Shown: piece by piece, positions 18,668 to 29,009 of the stretch
How positions within the stretch are numbered: position 1 is the stretch's first letter
Layout of the letters: the number at the start of each line of letters is the position of its first letter
Source: Zygaena filipendulae
Lineage: Eukaryota; Arthropoda; Insecta; Lepidoptera; Zygaenidae
NCBI GenBank assembly: GCA_907165275.2
Contig: CAJRBF020000007.1
Span: forward strand, 310,001-374,000
DNA: 64,000 bases
Reading direction: 5' to 3'
Notes under the pieces: generated by a model
What the model was told of the DNA's origin: nothing
The model's database searches: none
What the model saw: the letters and a program-made list of their open reading frames with translations, nothing else
Position numbers and translations under genes: made by a program

Positions 18668-19666
18668 CTACTTAAAACCTTTGTCACTAAAAAATACAGG
18701 TTCGCTATCAGTAAACAGCTCGTGTGCTTTGTGCATAAACTTTTGCAAGGCTCCCCACTGCGAAGTATCCCGATTTAATTTTAATTTCAAAGCCACTTGC
18801 GCTGACCGCCACCGTTGATCTGGCTGTGCGGTCGCAGCCTCTTCAGTATTATAAACTCGTACCTCTATATAAAAATCTCCTTCCAGATGTTTATCCCGGC
18901 GAACTTTCCCGCCGGGGACTCGAGTGCTGAGGTAGGTCTGGAGGCCGGTGTTGGTAGACAGCTTATTTGTTTGTTTTGTCACCGGCTCCAGACCGAAGAG
19001 GCCTCGTTCATATTCCGAGCTGTCAAAAAAATAAAATAAAAAAATGTTACACAACTTAACCGATATTACCCATTATCTACCTAAAAGTCTAAAAGATAAA
19101 TAATGAACAAGTTAAATTTTAAAATAAATTTTTTAGTTTGTAACTTATAATAAATAAGTTGGTTCACAGTAACCGGTTAATAAGGCTACTGCTGTATAAA
19201 ATATATAGGAATGTATAGTATAAAACACTCAAGCCACTACAAAAATTGTCGTGGTTCGATAGCAAACAGATGGCAACACGGCATAACACACAAGAAATAA
19301 AGTTCAAAACAGACATTTCAAAATACTAATAGGTATTCAATGTAAAATTTCTATTTACCCACCTCGTTGAAGTCGACGCACTCCTGCTGTCGCTGCTGCG
19401 GCTACTGGTGTCAGGCTTCTTTTTGGATCTGTAAAATACATTTTAATTTTTCATTACTAAATGTTAAAGACAACTATTGCATAAATCCCCCAGTGCAACA
19501 TCATATTAAACTAAAAAATCTTATTAAACAGTGCATAAACAATTCTTACCTAACCGACAATGCCGAAGCCTCTAGCGCTCTTTTCGGTGCCCTTTTTTTT
19601 GGCTTTTCTACCGGCGCGGCAGCCACTGCACCCTGGATCTCATCCGATGAATACTCAATATCCGAC
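18668..19666 (-). CDS. Unknown spliced gene of the Polinton (at least three exons)
   Basis: Three coding segments on the minus strand join in one frame with canonical signals: exon 19666-19550 (acceptor TTTCAG, donor GTAAGA), exon 19428-19363 (acceptor TTTTACAG, donor GTGGGT) and exon 19019-18668 (acceptor TTTGACAG, stop TAG). The product has a Ser/Asp start, a basic nuclear-signal-like patch (EKPKKRAPKRA, then SKKKPDTSSRSS) and a compact C-terminal domain of about 118 residues containing FGLEPVTK, YLSTRVPGGKV and FYIEVRVYNTEE. I do not recognise it. A first exon carrying the start codon is not resolved. The exons are more GC-rich than their surroundings, which may indicate capture from a host. 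Confidence 0.62.
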
Positions 19667-19922
19667 CTGAAATTTAAAACATTATTTGTTATAACTTTTA
19701 TTTAATTTTTTTTTACAGTACACAACACATATGACATGTTCTTAAACACATTTTATCTTGCCAAATAATTTAAATCAGATGCGTATCCTAAATTATGTGT
19801 ACCTAATTTGTTAACACAATGACTTTACAACAACTTCACACAATAACTTTAAAACCATAATATAGAACCTCCAAATTATTCTCAATAAATTAGAATAAAA
19901 TGTAAATAATGCAAGTACTTAC

Positions 19923-20015
19923 GTACATTTTTGATTTATCCTTACTGCGTCGATGCACTTTAATCAAGAGATGAATTAATTATAATGCCATTTAATTGAC
20001 ACCCGTGTTTTTATA
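19923..20015 (-). promoter_or_regulatory. Candidate promoter and first exon of the spliced gene
   Basis: On the minus strand TATAAAA (20015-20009) is followed by a short leader and, at 19928, ATGTAC abutting a perfect donor GTAAGT (19922-19917). Joining this ATG directly to the exon at 19666 gives a stop, so either another exon exists or translation starts elsewhere. Confidence 0.35.
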
Positions 20016-20130
20016 GAGCAAAAAAAACAAACTAAGCAAAATGTCTTTACCACAGATGATGGAACGAACTAGATATGGCATCGAGCGTAACGTAACGAAT
20101 TCGGTAAATACGTGTACCTACTTACTTTTT

Positions 20131-20207
20131 CATGAACACATTGATTTGCGTTATACAATTGCAGAATAAAAGTAGATTTTCGAAATATAACCAAAATTCA
20201 AAAACAG
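20131..20207 (+). repeat. Direct repeat upstream of the IAP gene
   Basis: It shares a diverged stretch of about 75 bases with 21069-21140, including CGTTAT, ATTGCAGAATA, AAGTA and AAATATAACC. The two copies bracket the IAP gene about 0.94 kb apart. Confidence 0.7.
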
Positions 20208-20374
20208 TAACTAAGTATTTGTTCCTTGAAATAAAAATATGCACACGAGCATTTGTGTTTATAATTTCCACTGATATCCCCTCCACGCCTCTTTCTATTA
20301 TTTACCTACCATAAATCGCGCCGACTGCCCCGACAAACTTTGAGCGCGACTCATTTGTATACTACACCGATAAG

Positions 20375-20956
20375 ATGGCGCACGAACGGCAAACTCCTAG
20401 CGCCATGTCGAGTGAGGAGGAACGTTTAAACTCATTTGTAAATTGGCCACTGGCATACTTGTCACCGGAAAGTTTGGCAAAAAGTGGTTTCTATTTCATA
20501 GGTCGCGGTGACGAAGTGCGTTGTGCGTACTGCAATGTCGAGATAATGAACTGGTTGCAACTCGACGAACCTGACCAAGAACACAGGCGGTGGTCACCGC
20601 GGTGTCCACTATTTCGCTCCATTGCTGATACATCATTTGATCGCGACGAGTGCGGCATATTCGGTGCAGACACTAATTATATAGACCCCCACGTTAAGAC
20701 GCTTAGGGAACATGCGCAAAAAGAGCACCACCACAACAACGTTGTCGCCAACACTACTACGCAAGTTCCTCACGAAACTGACGAGAAAATGTGCCAGGTA
20801 GATAAGTGTTGTAAAGTTTGTTTCGATGAAGAGTGCAATGTATGTTTGACGCCGTGCGGACATGTGGTTGCATGCGCCGCGTGTAGTTTTTCCATTCACA
20901 ATTGTCCAGTGTGTAGACGTCCTATTGTAAATGTTGTAAGGTTGTATTTCTCTTGA
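20375..20956 (+). CDS. Inhibitor of apoptosis protein (one BIR, one RING)
   Basis: The 193-aa protein has a single BIR zinc domain: RLNSFVNWP start, GFYFIGRGDEVRC, and metal ligands C50, C53, H70 and C77. A C-terminal C3HC4 RING follows (C146-C180, with TPCGH and CPVCRRPI). This is the layout of compact viral and insect IAPs, which bind caspases or IAP antagonists and act as ubiquitin ligases. The gene is alone on the plus strand in the right arm, flanked by direct repeats, and has no visible intron. A TATA-like TGTATACTAC precedes the ATG. It probably derives from a host or baculovirus IAP; the direction of transfer cannot be told here. Confidence 0.93.
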   Translation: MAHERQTPSAMSSEEERLNSFVNWPLAYLSPESLAKSGFYFIGRGDEVRCAYCNVEIMNWLQLDEPDQEHRRWSPRCPLFRSIADTSFDRDECGIFGADTNYIDPHVKTLREHAQKEHHHNNVVANTTTQVPHETDEKMCQVDKCCKVCFDEECNVCLTPCGHVVACAACSFSIHNCPVCRRPIVNVVRLYFS

Positions 20957-22827
20957 ATGAAAAACAATAATTTAAAGTAATTTTTTGGTAAATACCAGTT
21001 ATGACATTAAATTTGTTTGGATTAAACACGCTAAATATATATTATCGTTGTGTGTATTATTTATTCCCCATGTACATTGAATTACGTTATGCGATTGCAG
21101 AATACAAGTATATTTTTCAAAATATAACCGAAAATTGAAACTTCAAAAATGTAAATGTACCTACTTGTTAAAATAAAATTTCAAACTTATTAAGGAATGG
21201 ACTAGATTCATAAGTTTCTCATCAATATGCCGCATCTATTATGTGTCGAGTGCAATGGTTCAATTATTTCCATTGTAACAAGTTACTGCATGCCAAGCAA
21301 ATACTTATACTTACCGGTATCACCAATGATACTATTCTCATGTATTATCTACCAGTTATTTCCTCGGTTTCGCTCACATGAATTCCAAACTCTCTCAGAC
21401 ATTTTTTTTTTTTTTTACGAAATGATAAGTAGGTATGACATTTTTGAACCCAAAGTATAAGTAGAGTAGGTATATCAAATTTTATGAAAAACCTTTCAAT
21501 AATTCTGAAGATTGTTTGGATGGATAGAGATAAAAAAATATGGAACATTTAAATGGTTATTAATGTTTTTACAAATGCAAATAACACTCAGTTGAGTTTT
21601 TTAGAACAGAGTTATCTCGATATTACAGACAGAAAATCGTATTTTAGTTATATTTAGATTCAACTTGATGGGAAAGCGACGGCGCGCGATGACATTTCAT
21701 CGAATTTTATAAATAATAAACATGCGCGGACCGTGGAACCGTGGTGATCAGCACTTTAGAGTTATGTGAACAATAAGTATACGTACTGATTGCAGAAACA
21801 GTACCTACAAACGACAAGTGCTTGAAGTCATAAAAATTATATTTTATACCTCTTAAATATATTATAAGCAAATATTTTTTGTAAACCGCGGGAAATAGTT
21901 CCAGCTTTAAGACTTCGTTATCACTGTCATAATTTCCAAATAGACCAATTTTCATGAGTTTTGGTATTTTGTTTTTCTACATAATAATTTATGTTTTGCG
22001 TTAAATTCTCAGATTAACTGTATGTTTATTAATGCAACGTAATAAAGACATACATGAACCATTTAAACAGAAACATGTGTGGTTATTACATATTTGCTAA
22101 CCGTACCGAATGTCAAAGGTAAGTAAAAAAATAAAGATAAGTAGTAAGCGAAGCGAAGGGAAACATACAGTACAGTACAGTCTCTGCTGTTGCGATTTAG
22201 ACATTGCGAGTGCTTAGAATCTTTGTGTTCACTGCGTAAAGTTATGGTGTCCTCGAGTCAATCTGATCACAAAATATGTGCTTTATTTATAACTCAGTGA
22301 CGACTTGAGCAATCTAGCCCTAGTTTCTGATTTACAGAAGATCGTTGAGCCAATCTGGTGCCGAATTTGATTCGGCGACGACTTGAGCAATCTAGCCTGA
22401 AAATCTGAAACTTTGAAGATCGTTGAGCCAATCTGGTACTGAGTTTAAATATATGCTTCAACATTAACTGTGGAGAGACACCTGACAATATAGTGAACAT
22501 AATAGTTTCTAACATAAGTATAATTCAATTATTAAATTCAAAGTTTTTACGTATAACTTGTATGTGCTTATGTGTGATGAAAATACTTAATAGTTCCGCG
22601 GTACAGGCAGATAGTTCAGGTATGTTTTTATTTATTCATAATTTGGTAACTAAACATGCAAACGGGTTATTATTGTTTGTTTTTTGTTGTACGATCGACA
22701 TGTGAATCTTTGCATGATCCATATGACAGATACATTTTTTAAATCAGTATATTATAATAATTATTGTTTTCACCGCTCCTAGCGAAAGAACGACATTCGT
22801 TGTTTTGTTGCATGGTTGATCAAATAA
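20957..22827. other. AT-rich right arm of the Polinton without convincing genes
   Basis: It includes the second copy of the IAP-flanking repeat (21069-21140). It also has two tandem units at about 22298-22440, each reading GACGACTTGAGCAATCTAGCC and later GATCGTTGAGCCAATCTGGT. A short CAGTACAGTACAGT run lies near 22166. Long frames here have no protein-like features. About 1.9 kb of non-coding DNA is unusual for an otherwise compact element. Confidence 0.55.
22298..22440 (+). repeat. Two-copy tandem repeat in the Polinton right arm
   Basis: Two units of roughly 70 bases share the words CGACTTGAGCAATCTAGCC and GATCGTTGAGCCAATCTGGT, separated by diverged spacers. Confidence 0.75.
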
Positions 22828-22965
22828 ATGATCGATCCGACAAGTGAATCATTTTGATTGGTATATATTGTATGGTCTGGACCATCGGAGTGATTTCGCG
22901 AGCGAGCACGTGCTCGCTCATTGCGAAAGAACGAAGTGGTCCAGAACATACAATATATACCTACT
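22828..22965 (-). repeat. Right terminal inverted repeat of the Polinton
   Basis: It is the inverted match of 5312-5449 and contains the same internal hairpin and 20-base palindrome. Its outer end is CCTACT, directly followed by the TSD copy CTCAGC at 22966-22971. Confidence 0.95.
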
Positions 22966-24561
22966 CTCAGCGGCGAGGGCATCCGCCATGTTGCCGCTGG
23001 TCGCTCCGGCTATTTCCAGGACGCGGGCCCCGGTCGCAGCTTGCCTTATTTTCAGGGAGGTTATGCCGAGGCTGCCAACGTTTATTTTGGCTTTGGCCTC
23101 GGTAAGAACCTCCCTGTAGTTGCGTCCCCGCTGCTCGGCCTCCGGCAGCAGTGTAAGAACTACTGCTGCCGAGCGCGGGTTACGCAGCTTTGGAGCTTTG
23201 GGGGCAGCTTTACCCTTAGCCGCCCCATTGGAACCTTTGGGGGGTGCCTTGGCTGACTGGGCTTTCCCCCCCGGTTTGGGCTTGGCCGCGGGGGCTACCC
23301 CCTTGCTGCTCTTCTTCTTTTTGGCCTTCCCACCTTTTTTAACGACCTCGCTGTACGTCGATGTCGACGGTACAGCGGGGGCGGGGTGGGAGGCCGAGCT
23401 GGTGACACCGGCTTTGGCTGCCGCAGCCGCCTCCCGGGCTGCCATTGAGGGCTTTTTGGCCCGTTTGCTGGTTGCCTTAGGAGGCGGGAGAGCTGGTGCA
23501 GGTGCAGCAGTAGCCGGCGCCGCAGATCTTTTGGCCGGTAGGGCGGCTGGAGCCGCTCGTCTCTCGTGCTCAAGCGACGGACGAGGACGATCGGGAGCAA
23601 GCCTCCCCTCTATCGCCTCAAAGATCATCGGCCTCAATTCACGCATGATCGAGGCCAATAGGTCCGAAGCGAGAGGGGTGTCTGGCGCTGGCCCGGAAAG
23701 CTCAGTCCTCGCCTTCGCCGCCTCAGCACGGAGGAAGTCAACGTCCTTGCGGAGCTGCGACAGCTCCGCACGGAGGGAGGCATTCTCAGCCGTCAACCTC
23801 CTGGTTTCATCGGTGGCGGTGCGGCCGGCAAGGATGTCGCTAGCATCCTTGATCGCCGCTACCGCTTTTTGAAGGGAACCCTTGATGTTTCCCTTCACGT
23901 TTTTGCACTTGCCAATGAGGTCGGTCATGACGTGAGACTGCTCGGTCACCAAAGATCTTAGTTGGGCGGCAGTCTCTTCGTTGGCAACGGCTGTTGCGCC
24001 AACGGTGGCCGTCAGGGTGGCCGTTACTCCGTCCAGCTTTTCCATGAAGTCCTCCGCACTGACTTCAGCCGCCGTTTTAAGGAAGTCCTCCTTTTTGGGG
24101 ACTCCGCGGCTTCCTTGGCGGAGGCTCTTCCTTCCTCTTTTGATCGGCCCCACGGCAGAGGCCACGGAGGTCGATCCAGAGGGCGTCGCGTCCATGTCTG
24201 AGCCGGGCCCGTCGTCAGAAAGTTCCGACGCGGACTCGGCTGCAGAGCTTCTCCTTTTGCGCGTGGCACTCGTAAAGAAGGCGGACGTCACAGATGGAGA
24301 TCTCGATCTGTCCGCTGTTGAGCTGAGGGCAAGTGACTCGCTACCCACCGTATCCCTAATCCCATGCGAGTCCCTGCCGTCAGTCATCAGCGGCTTCTCC
24401 GCCCCATCCAGAACTGGACAGGCGGATTCACTACGGGCAAGGCTGCGAAAGCTGTCGCACGAGCTGGCTGACCGCGTTCGCACCCTTGACCCCTCATCCT
24501 TAGAAACTAAATTTAAACTTACGCTATCACTTAAAACTAAAGGGTTTGTTTGAGAGTCCAT
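22966..24561 (-). pseudogene. R1-clade LINE ORF1, 5' portion
   Basis: The open frame starts earlier at a GTG (24573); the first ATG is at 24561. About 530 residues: a Ser/Asp-rich disordered N-terminus, a coiled-coil region (TAENASLRAELSQLRKDVDF, then AEAAKARTEL), a long Ala/Pro/Lys-rich basic stretch and the start of a folded domain (NYREVLTEAKAKI, SLKIRQ). It stops at the Polinton end; the last codons read in frame (SRYILY...) belong to the terminal repeat. It resumes at 5311. Confidence 0.9.
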
Positions 24562-24946
24562 AGCTAATCCCACGAGTATGGGGGAAGTATACGGTCCACC
24601 CGAGCAGTGCCCCCTGTGCCCGGGTAAGCCTAAGGCTTAACGCCCTCAGGGGGGCGGCTGGTACCCTTTGGGCGAGCGCGCTAGTGACTGATCTTCCCGT
24701 CAGCCATGCATCCCCTCGCGGCGCGCTATCGCTTGGGATTCGGGGTAATTTTTTATAGAGGTTTTCTTCCTCGCGATCCGGGCGGCAAAGCCAAGATCCT
24801 CGGTCCCACTGAGGTCGCAAAACATGACCACGCCTCAGATGGGATTACGATATGCTATGGGGTCCGCTTAGCTTCACGGCTGGGAAATATGCATCCAGCC
24901 GCTACTGAGCCCCCTCGCCACGACAAGGCGCGGACCCGTTGAGGGG
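24562..24946 (-). other. 5' UTR of the R1 LINE
   Basis: This GC-rich non-coding stretch lies between the LINE 5' end (minus-strand CCCCTCAACGGGTCC, directly inside the TSD) and the ORF1 ATG. The presence of a UTR and a precise TSD indicates a full-length insertion. Confidence 0.75.
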
Positions 24947-24961
24947 GAACAGTCAAGGCCT

Positions 24962-25908
24962 AGTACAACTAGCAACAGAACCATGTATTTTAAAAAAACG
25001 ATAACACAATATTCTTAGGTATACACGTGGATGACGGAATAGTAATAGAAGAAGTTGAAAAAGAAATAGACATGATATTGACACAAATTGGAAACAAATT
25101 TATTACCAAAGTAGACAACAATCCTAAGAAATACATCAGAATGGAAATAATGCAAAAGGAAAAAGTGTTAAAATTAAAACAAGAAATTTTTATAGAAAAC
25201 ATCTTACAAGATTACAACATGATGGAATCTAAAGTATCAACAGTACCCATTGAATCAAGTAAAACAAGAGAATCTGCTAAGAACACTATATTTCCATATA
25301 GAGAATTACTAGGAAGCCTAACATACATTTCAAATAAAACCAGACCTGACATAAGTTTTGCTGTCAATTATTGCAGCAGAAAAGTAGAAAACCTGAAAGG
25401 AACAAAAGAAAAAGGCTTAACCTACCTAAAAGAGAAAGGAGAGATTGAGATAACTGCATACTGTGATTCAGACTATGCCGGAGATACTGAAACAAGAAGA
25501 AGCACAACAGGATATATAATATTCCTCAGCAACTGTCCAATAAGCTGGTGCACAAGACGTCAACCTATAGTGGCACTTTCCAGCACCGAAGCGGAGTATA
25601 TAGCTGCAGCTGAATGTTGCAAAGAACTACTATACCTAAAATCTTTGATCCAAGAACTGTTGTACCTAACTAGTGTAAAAGTGATAATGTATGTGGACAA
25701 CCAAAGTGCCATAAGACTCATAAAAAGTGGAGTGATGAACAGACGTTCTAAGCATATAGATGTCCGTTATAAATTCATTCATGAAAAAGTGCAAACTGGT
25801 GAAATGATAATTAAATATTGTTCATCAGAACATCAAACTGCTGACATCTTTACGAAGGTGTTAGGAAAAAATAAATTCAACACGCATGTTGATAAAATTG
25901 TCATGTAA
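24962..25908 (+). pseudogene. Copia pol, 3' portion (reverse transcriptase end and RNase H)
   Basis: The frame continues from the left half for about 17 codons, then shifts by one base within an A-run near 24995. After the shift it reads the reverse transcriptase catalytic HVDDG, the conserved FPYRELLGSLTYIS and TRPDISFAV, then RNase H with AYCDSDYAGD, STTGYIIFL, ALSSTEAEYIA, YVDNQSAI and SKHIDVRYKFI. The segment between VNYCSRKVEN and LKGTKEKG is shorter than usual for the family, suggesting a small in-frame deletion. The frameshift makes this copy inactive independently of the LINE insertion. Confidence 0.92.
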
Positions 25909-26172
25909 AATAGCTTAATAGAAGTTTTAACTTATAATAATTACCTATGTGTTACATACTACAATTATTGTTAGCTGTATTAATGTTATAATAACATAGT
26001 AATGTGCATGTAAACTTTGTTATTTAGTTGACTTAATATTAGAATTAGAATTTTTATTTTTTTTATTGTAAAACAATTACTGTAAAAGACAAAGAAACTA
26101 AAATTAGGGCAGTGTGTCAGGAGATAATTTTTATTTCTTTGTCTATGGACCGTAGCTTTAGATTATAGAGTT
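25909..26172 (+). mobile_element. Copia 3' untranslated end and truncated 3' LTR
   Basis: AT-rich sequence after the pol stop leads to a purine-rich AAAATTAGGGCAG (about 26099-26112), a candidate polypurine tract. A TGTGTCAGGAG start that may be the 3' LTR follows. It is cut off at 26172, where the duplicated block begins. Confidence 0.5.
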
Positions 26173-27478
26173 TGGTGAAGCGCCAACGTATGCGCGGTAA
26201 AATTAGGTAACTTTATAATTAAACAACAAGAAAACCTTGTATACGTGCATGGCTCACTCAATCTACCTTTCGTCCAGAGATGGCGTAATTGTCAACTTGT
26301 CAACTGTTTTATCGATGGTTCAATACCGTTCGATTAAAGAGTTTCGAATTCGCGCTCTCGCTGATGATGGCGGTATAGCGTGCTCTGTGTAATTTGACGG
26401 AGTCGAAATTTTCAAAACCTTGTAATTCCCCACGTGAGAGTGAAAATAAACCCGATAAATAATCTTTAGAAGGTCCTCCATCTTTGTGGACTATCGCCAG
26501 AGGAAAATCTCGTGTATTTCTCCGGATTCATCTAGATAAAGATTGGCCGGCCGGCCCACCAGCTCACCGTCTTCGACACTTCTTCAAGTCATCCTCGGAT
26601 GCAAAGGAATCCAAGCCAAGAGTTCTCGCTTTGACGAACAGGTGAGTGGGCCTGTTTTATAAATTGCACAGACGGCATTTACTTGTGTTTTCTTGTTTTA
26701 CTTTATTACGTGGTCGCCATTATTATAGGCGTAATAAATTACATAAAATATTTTCAGTACGCAAGTACACCCAGTGGTGTGGCTATTTACACGCTTCACC
26801 ATATTTTTGGTCCTATTCGAGCTCGGATTGTCCAGTTTTTTTGAATACATAACATTAGTATTCGAACAAATTATTGGTTCGATCCATTTCAATTTGTTCC
26901 AGTCAAAACAATTTCAAATAGTGTTCAAATATATAAAATTGTTTCAAGTACATAATTATTAGTACGGCGGTACAAATTTACCTAAAGTAGGTGCTACATA
27001 ACGTTAGTAAGTACATACCTACATAATTAATTTGCTACCTAGCTAAGAATTTTAAGTATTGAAACGTATAGGTTTCGACTTAGGTATTTGAACTATAGGC
27101 AAGCACATAATTCTTAGTGCACATTTATTTGCCGTTCAAGTACAAACTTCGTAACGTAATACATAGGATTGATACATAAACGCGAGTAAGTAGGTACATA
27201 ATTTTAGTACATTTGACTACTCGGTGCAAATTCTTAGCAAGGTAGATAGTAAGTACATTAACATTCTAGAAATTAAGTGCGTATTGAGGAAGCATACATA
27301 GGTATTTACATAGGTGTTTAGTATCTTTCTACTTCGTACGATCTTTTTTCTGGTGTTTCACTAGGCAAGTACGTATCTTTGGTGCCTTGTATGATTTCGC
27401 GTTCAATATCAATTCATTTCTACGAATTCTACGAATGCATTGGTAGGTATAGTCACCGGCCAGCGAACTTTGTTCTTA
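26173..27478 (+). mobile_element. LTR-like and leader-like non-coding DNA
   Basis: In copy B the same start follows a BEL polypurine tract by four bases, exactly where a 3' LTR should begin, so TGGTGAAGCG is probably an LTR start. The first 450 bases carry AATAAA (about 26447) and a splice-donor-like CAGGTGAGTG (26639-26648). From about 26940 the sequence is full of spaced variants of AAGTACATAATT and TAGGTA. The LTR end is not recognised and there is no coding frame. Confidence 0.5.
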
Positions 27479-28408
27479 CTATTGCCGTGTTATATTTTTT
27501 GTATAGAATTTACAACTTACGAATAGGGTAATTCTATCAGATCTACGCTGCGCAACACTTATACGTCCTAAACGTTCTCTAATATTTTTAATTTCGTTAT
27601 CTAATGACTGCAACTCCGATAATTTATTTAATTTTTCCTTGAGCTCAACGTTGTCCGCGCTCTCCACGTATAGTATCTCGAAACATTTTTCCCTATCCTC
27701 TTGTATTTGTTTACCGGCAGGGAGATACCTTGACAATATGTCTGCAACCAAATTTTGTCTACCCGATATGTGTTCCACCGTGTAATCGAATTGTTCCAAA
27801 TATAATATCCAACGCGTAACCCTACTGTTATACAACTTCCAGTTTTTAATAAACGTTAACGCCTTATGATCTGTTTTGATCGTAAATTTTGCTCCCCGTA
27901 AATACGTTTCGAACTTTTTAATACTACTAATTATCGCGTAAAACTCTTGTTCTGTAACTGCCCAATTTAATTCCGGCCCCTTCAACGTTCTACTGTGATA
28001 CCCTAAAACTTTCATTTCATTTTTGTCATCTAACTGATAGAGTACCCCAGCTAACCCTATGTCTGAGCTATCTGTTTGCAAATAATATGGTTTATTAAAA
28101 TCTGGATGATGTAACATTACCGTCTCTATGAATCTAGTTTTTAATAATTCGAACGCCCTCTGTTCCTCGCTGCCCCATTTCCACGCCTGAAGCTTCTTTA
28201 ATAACTTACATAACGGTAAGATTAATATACTATAATCACGAATAAATCTACGATAGAAATTGTAAAGTCCTAAGAACGCGCGTAATTGTTTTAGCCCTTT
28301 AGGTTGCGGAAAATCTCTAATACTCTTCAATTTATCTGGGTCCGAATTAGCGCCTTGTCGTTTACCCATTTTAAACGTTTTTAATTTTAATTGTTTTTTA
28401 TTTATCAC
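27479..28408 (-). pseudogene. Ty3/Gypsy pol fragment (reverse transcriptase thumb and RNase H), copy A
   Basis: The 309-aa frame contains the thumb/connection motif (IRDFPQPKGLKQLRAFLGLYNFYRRFI) and an RNase H with YLQTDSSDIGLAGVLYQ, GYHSRTLKGPELNW, TEQEFYAII, KTDHKAL and RVTRWILYLEQFDYTVEHISG. The catalytic palm with YxDD and the integrase are missing, so it is a fragment. Its first 20 residues are unlike the family and mark the break. The identical protein is encoded in copy B at 56641-57570. Confidence 0.9.
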
Positions 28409-28989
28409 TTATTTCACTAATTTAAACGAACTAAAGAAATTAACTGATTTAAACTTCTAAATTGCGATCGAAAATGTTTTATATTTATTAAAAGTTTTTA
28501 CGTATAATCACACTAACACTAGCTGATCGACCTTGGACAATTTAATCGGTTAAAGCTTATTTTTACACTGTTTTACGCTTCTATTCTTCAAAAGTTTTAA
28601 CTTCAATATAAATTTTCATTCCTTAGCAATCTGCAAAGAAATGAAAACTTATAATACCCCCCCCCCCTGACTTTTATAATGGAAACACTTTCAAGCCGAT
28701 GTCCAATCTCAAGACCTTTCCATTTTCACAAGCAACAATTTGTAGGGTTTTACCCCTACTTGAAATTTACTTTAACTAGCCATGACGATCCCGATTTTAC
28801 GTTAATTTAATTTAACCTGATTAGGAATCCTGGTTTACTACGACATCTATTTGTAGGGTGTAACCCCCACGTCATTATGTTTAAATAGCCATGCATTTAT
28901 TGACCTAGGCCATTTGTATTCATTCTAGTCAACCATGCGATACGCTGTCGCGGTCGTTTATATTTATTTGATTCAACCAGTCCTTTCCA
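28409..28989. other. Non-coding, AT-rich spacer
   Basis: No gene is seen. An 11-base C run lies near 28657-28667, and two lines share TTTGTAGGGT followed by TACCCC or AACCCC (28739 and 28851), a faint short repeat. A run of about 12 G at 28998-29009 marks the edge of the LINE fragment. Confidence 0.4.
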
Positions 28990-29009
28990 GATTTGTCGGG
29001 GGGGGGGGG

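Larger units (their letters stand above)
5312..22965 (+). mobile_element. Polinton/Maverick (virus-like DNA transposon), 17,654 bp, structurally complete
   Basis: Both ends read AGTAGG inward, 138-bp terminal inverted repeats match base for base as far as I can read, and a perfect 6-bp duplication flanks them. Plus-strand order: ATPase, DUF8207-type protein, fibre-like protein, integrase, PLA2 protein (interrupted), protease, minor capsid, basic peptide, major capsid, small conserved protein. Minus strand: unknown gene 14004-14462, DNA polymerase B, spliced-looking gene. Plus strand again: IAP. Capsid, ATPase and protease together with pPolB and integrase are the set found in polintovirus/adintovirus-like elements. 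Apart from the solo LTR, no frameshift or premature stop is visible in the core genes. Confidence 0.97.
1142..24946 (-). mobile_element. R1-clade non-LTR retrotransposon (LINE), itself split by a Polinton
   Basis: On the minus strand the element runs 5'UTR (24946-24562), ORF1 (two pieces), ORF2 (4703-1548), 3'UTR (1547-1160) and an 18-base poly(A) seen as T at 1142-1159. ORF1 has three CCHC knuckles, and ORF2 has an apurinic-type endonuclease, reverse transcriptase and C-terminal zinc motif, the layout of the R1 clade. Many R1-clade members are site-specific (28S rDNA or telomeric repeats); this one sits in a Copia gene. Without the Polinton it would be about 6.1 kb and apparently full length. 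Confidence 0.9.

Noticed and set aside
23120..24553. Long plus-strand frames opposite LINE ORF1
   Set aside because: Ala/Ser-rich antisense shadows of the ORF1 coding strand.
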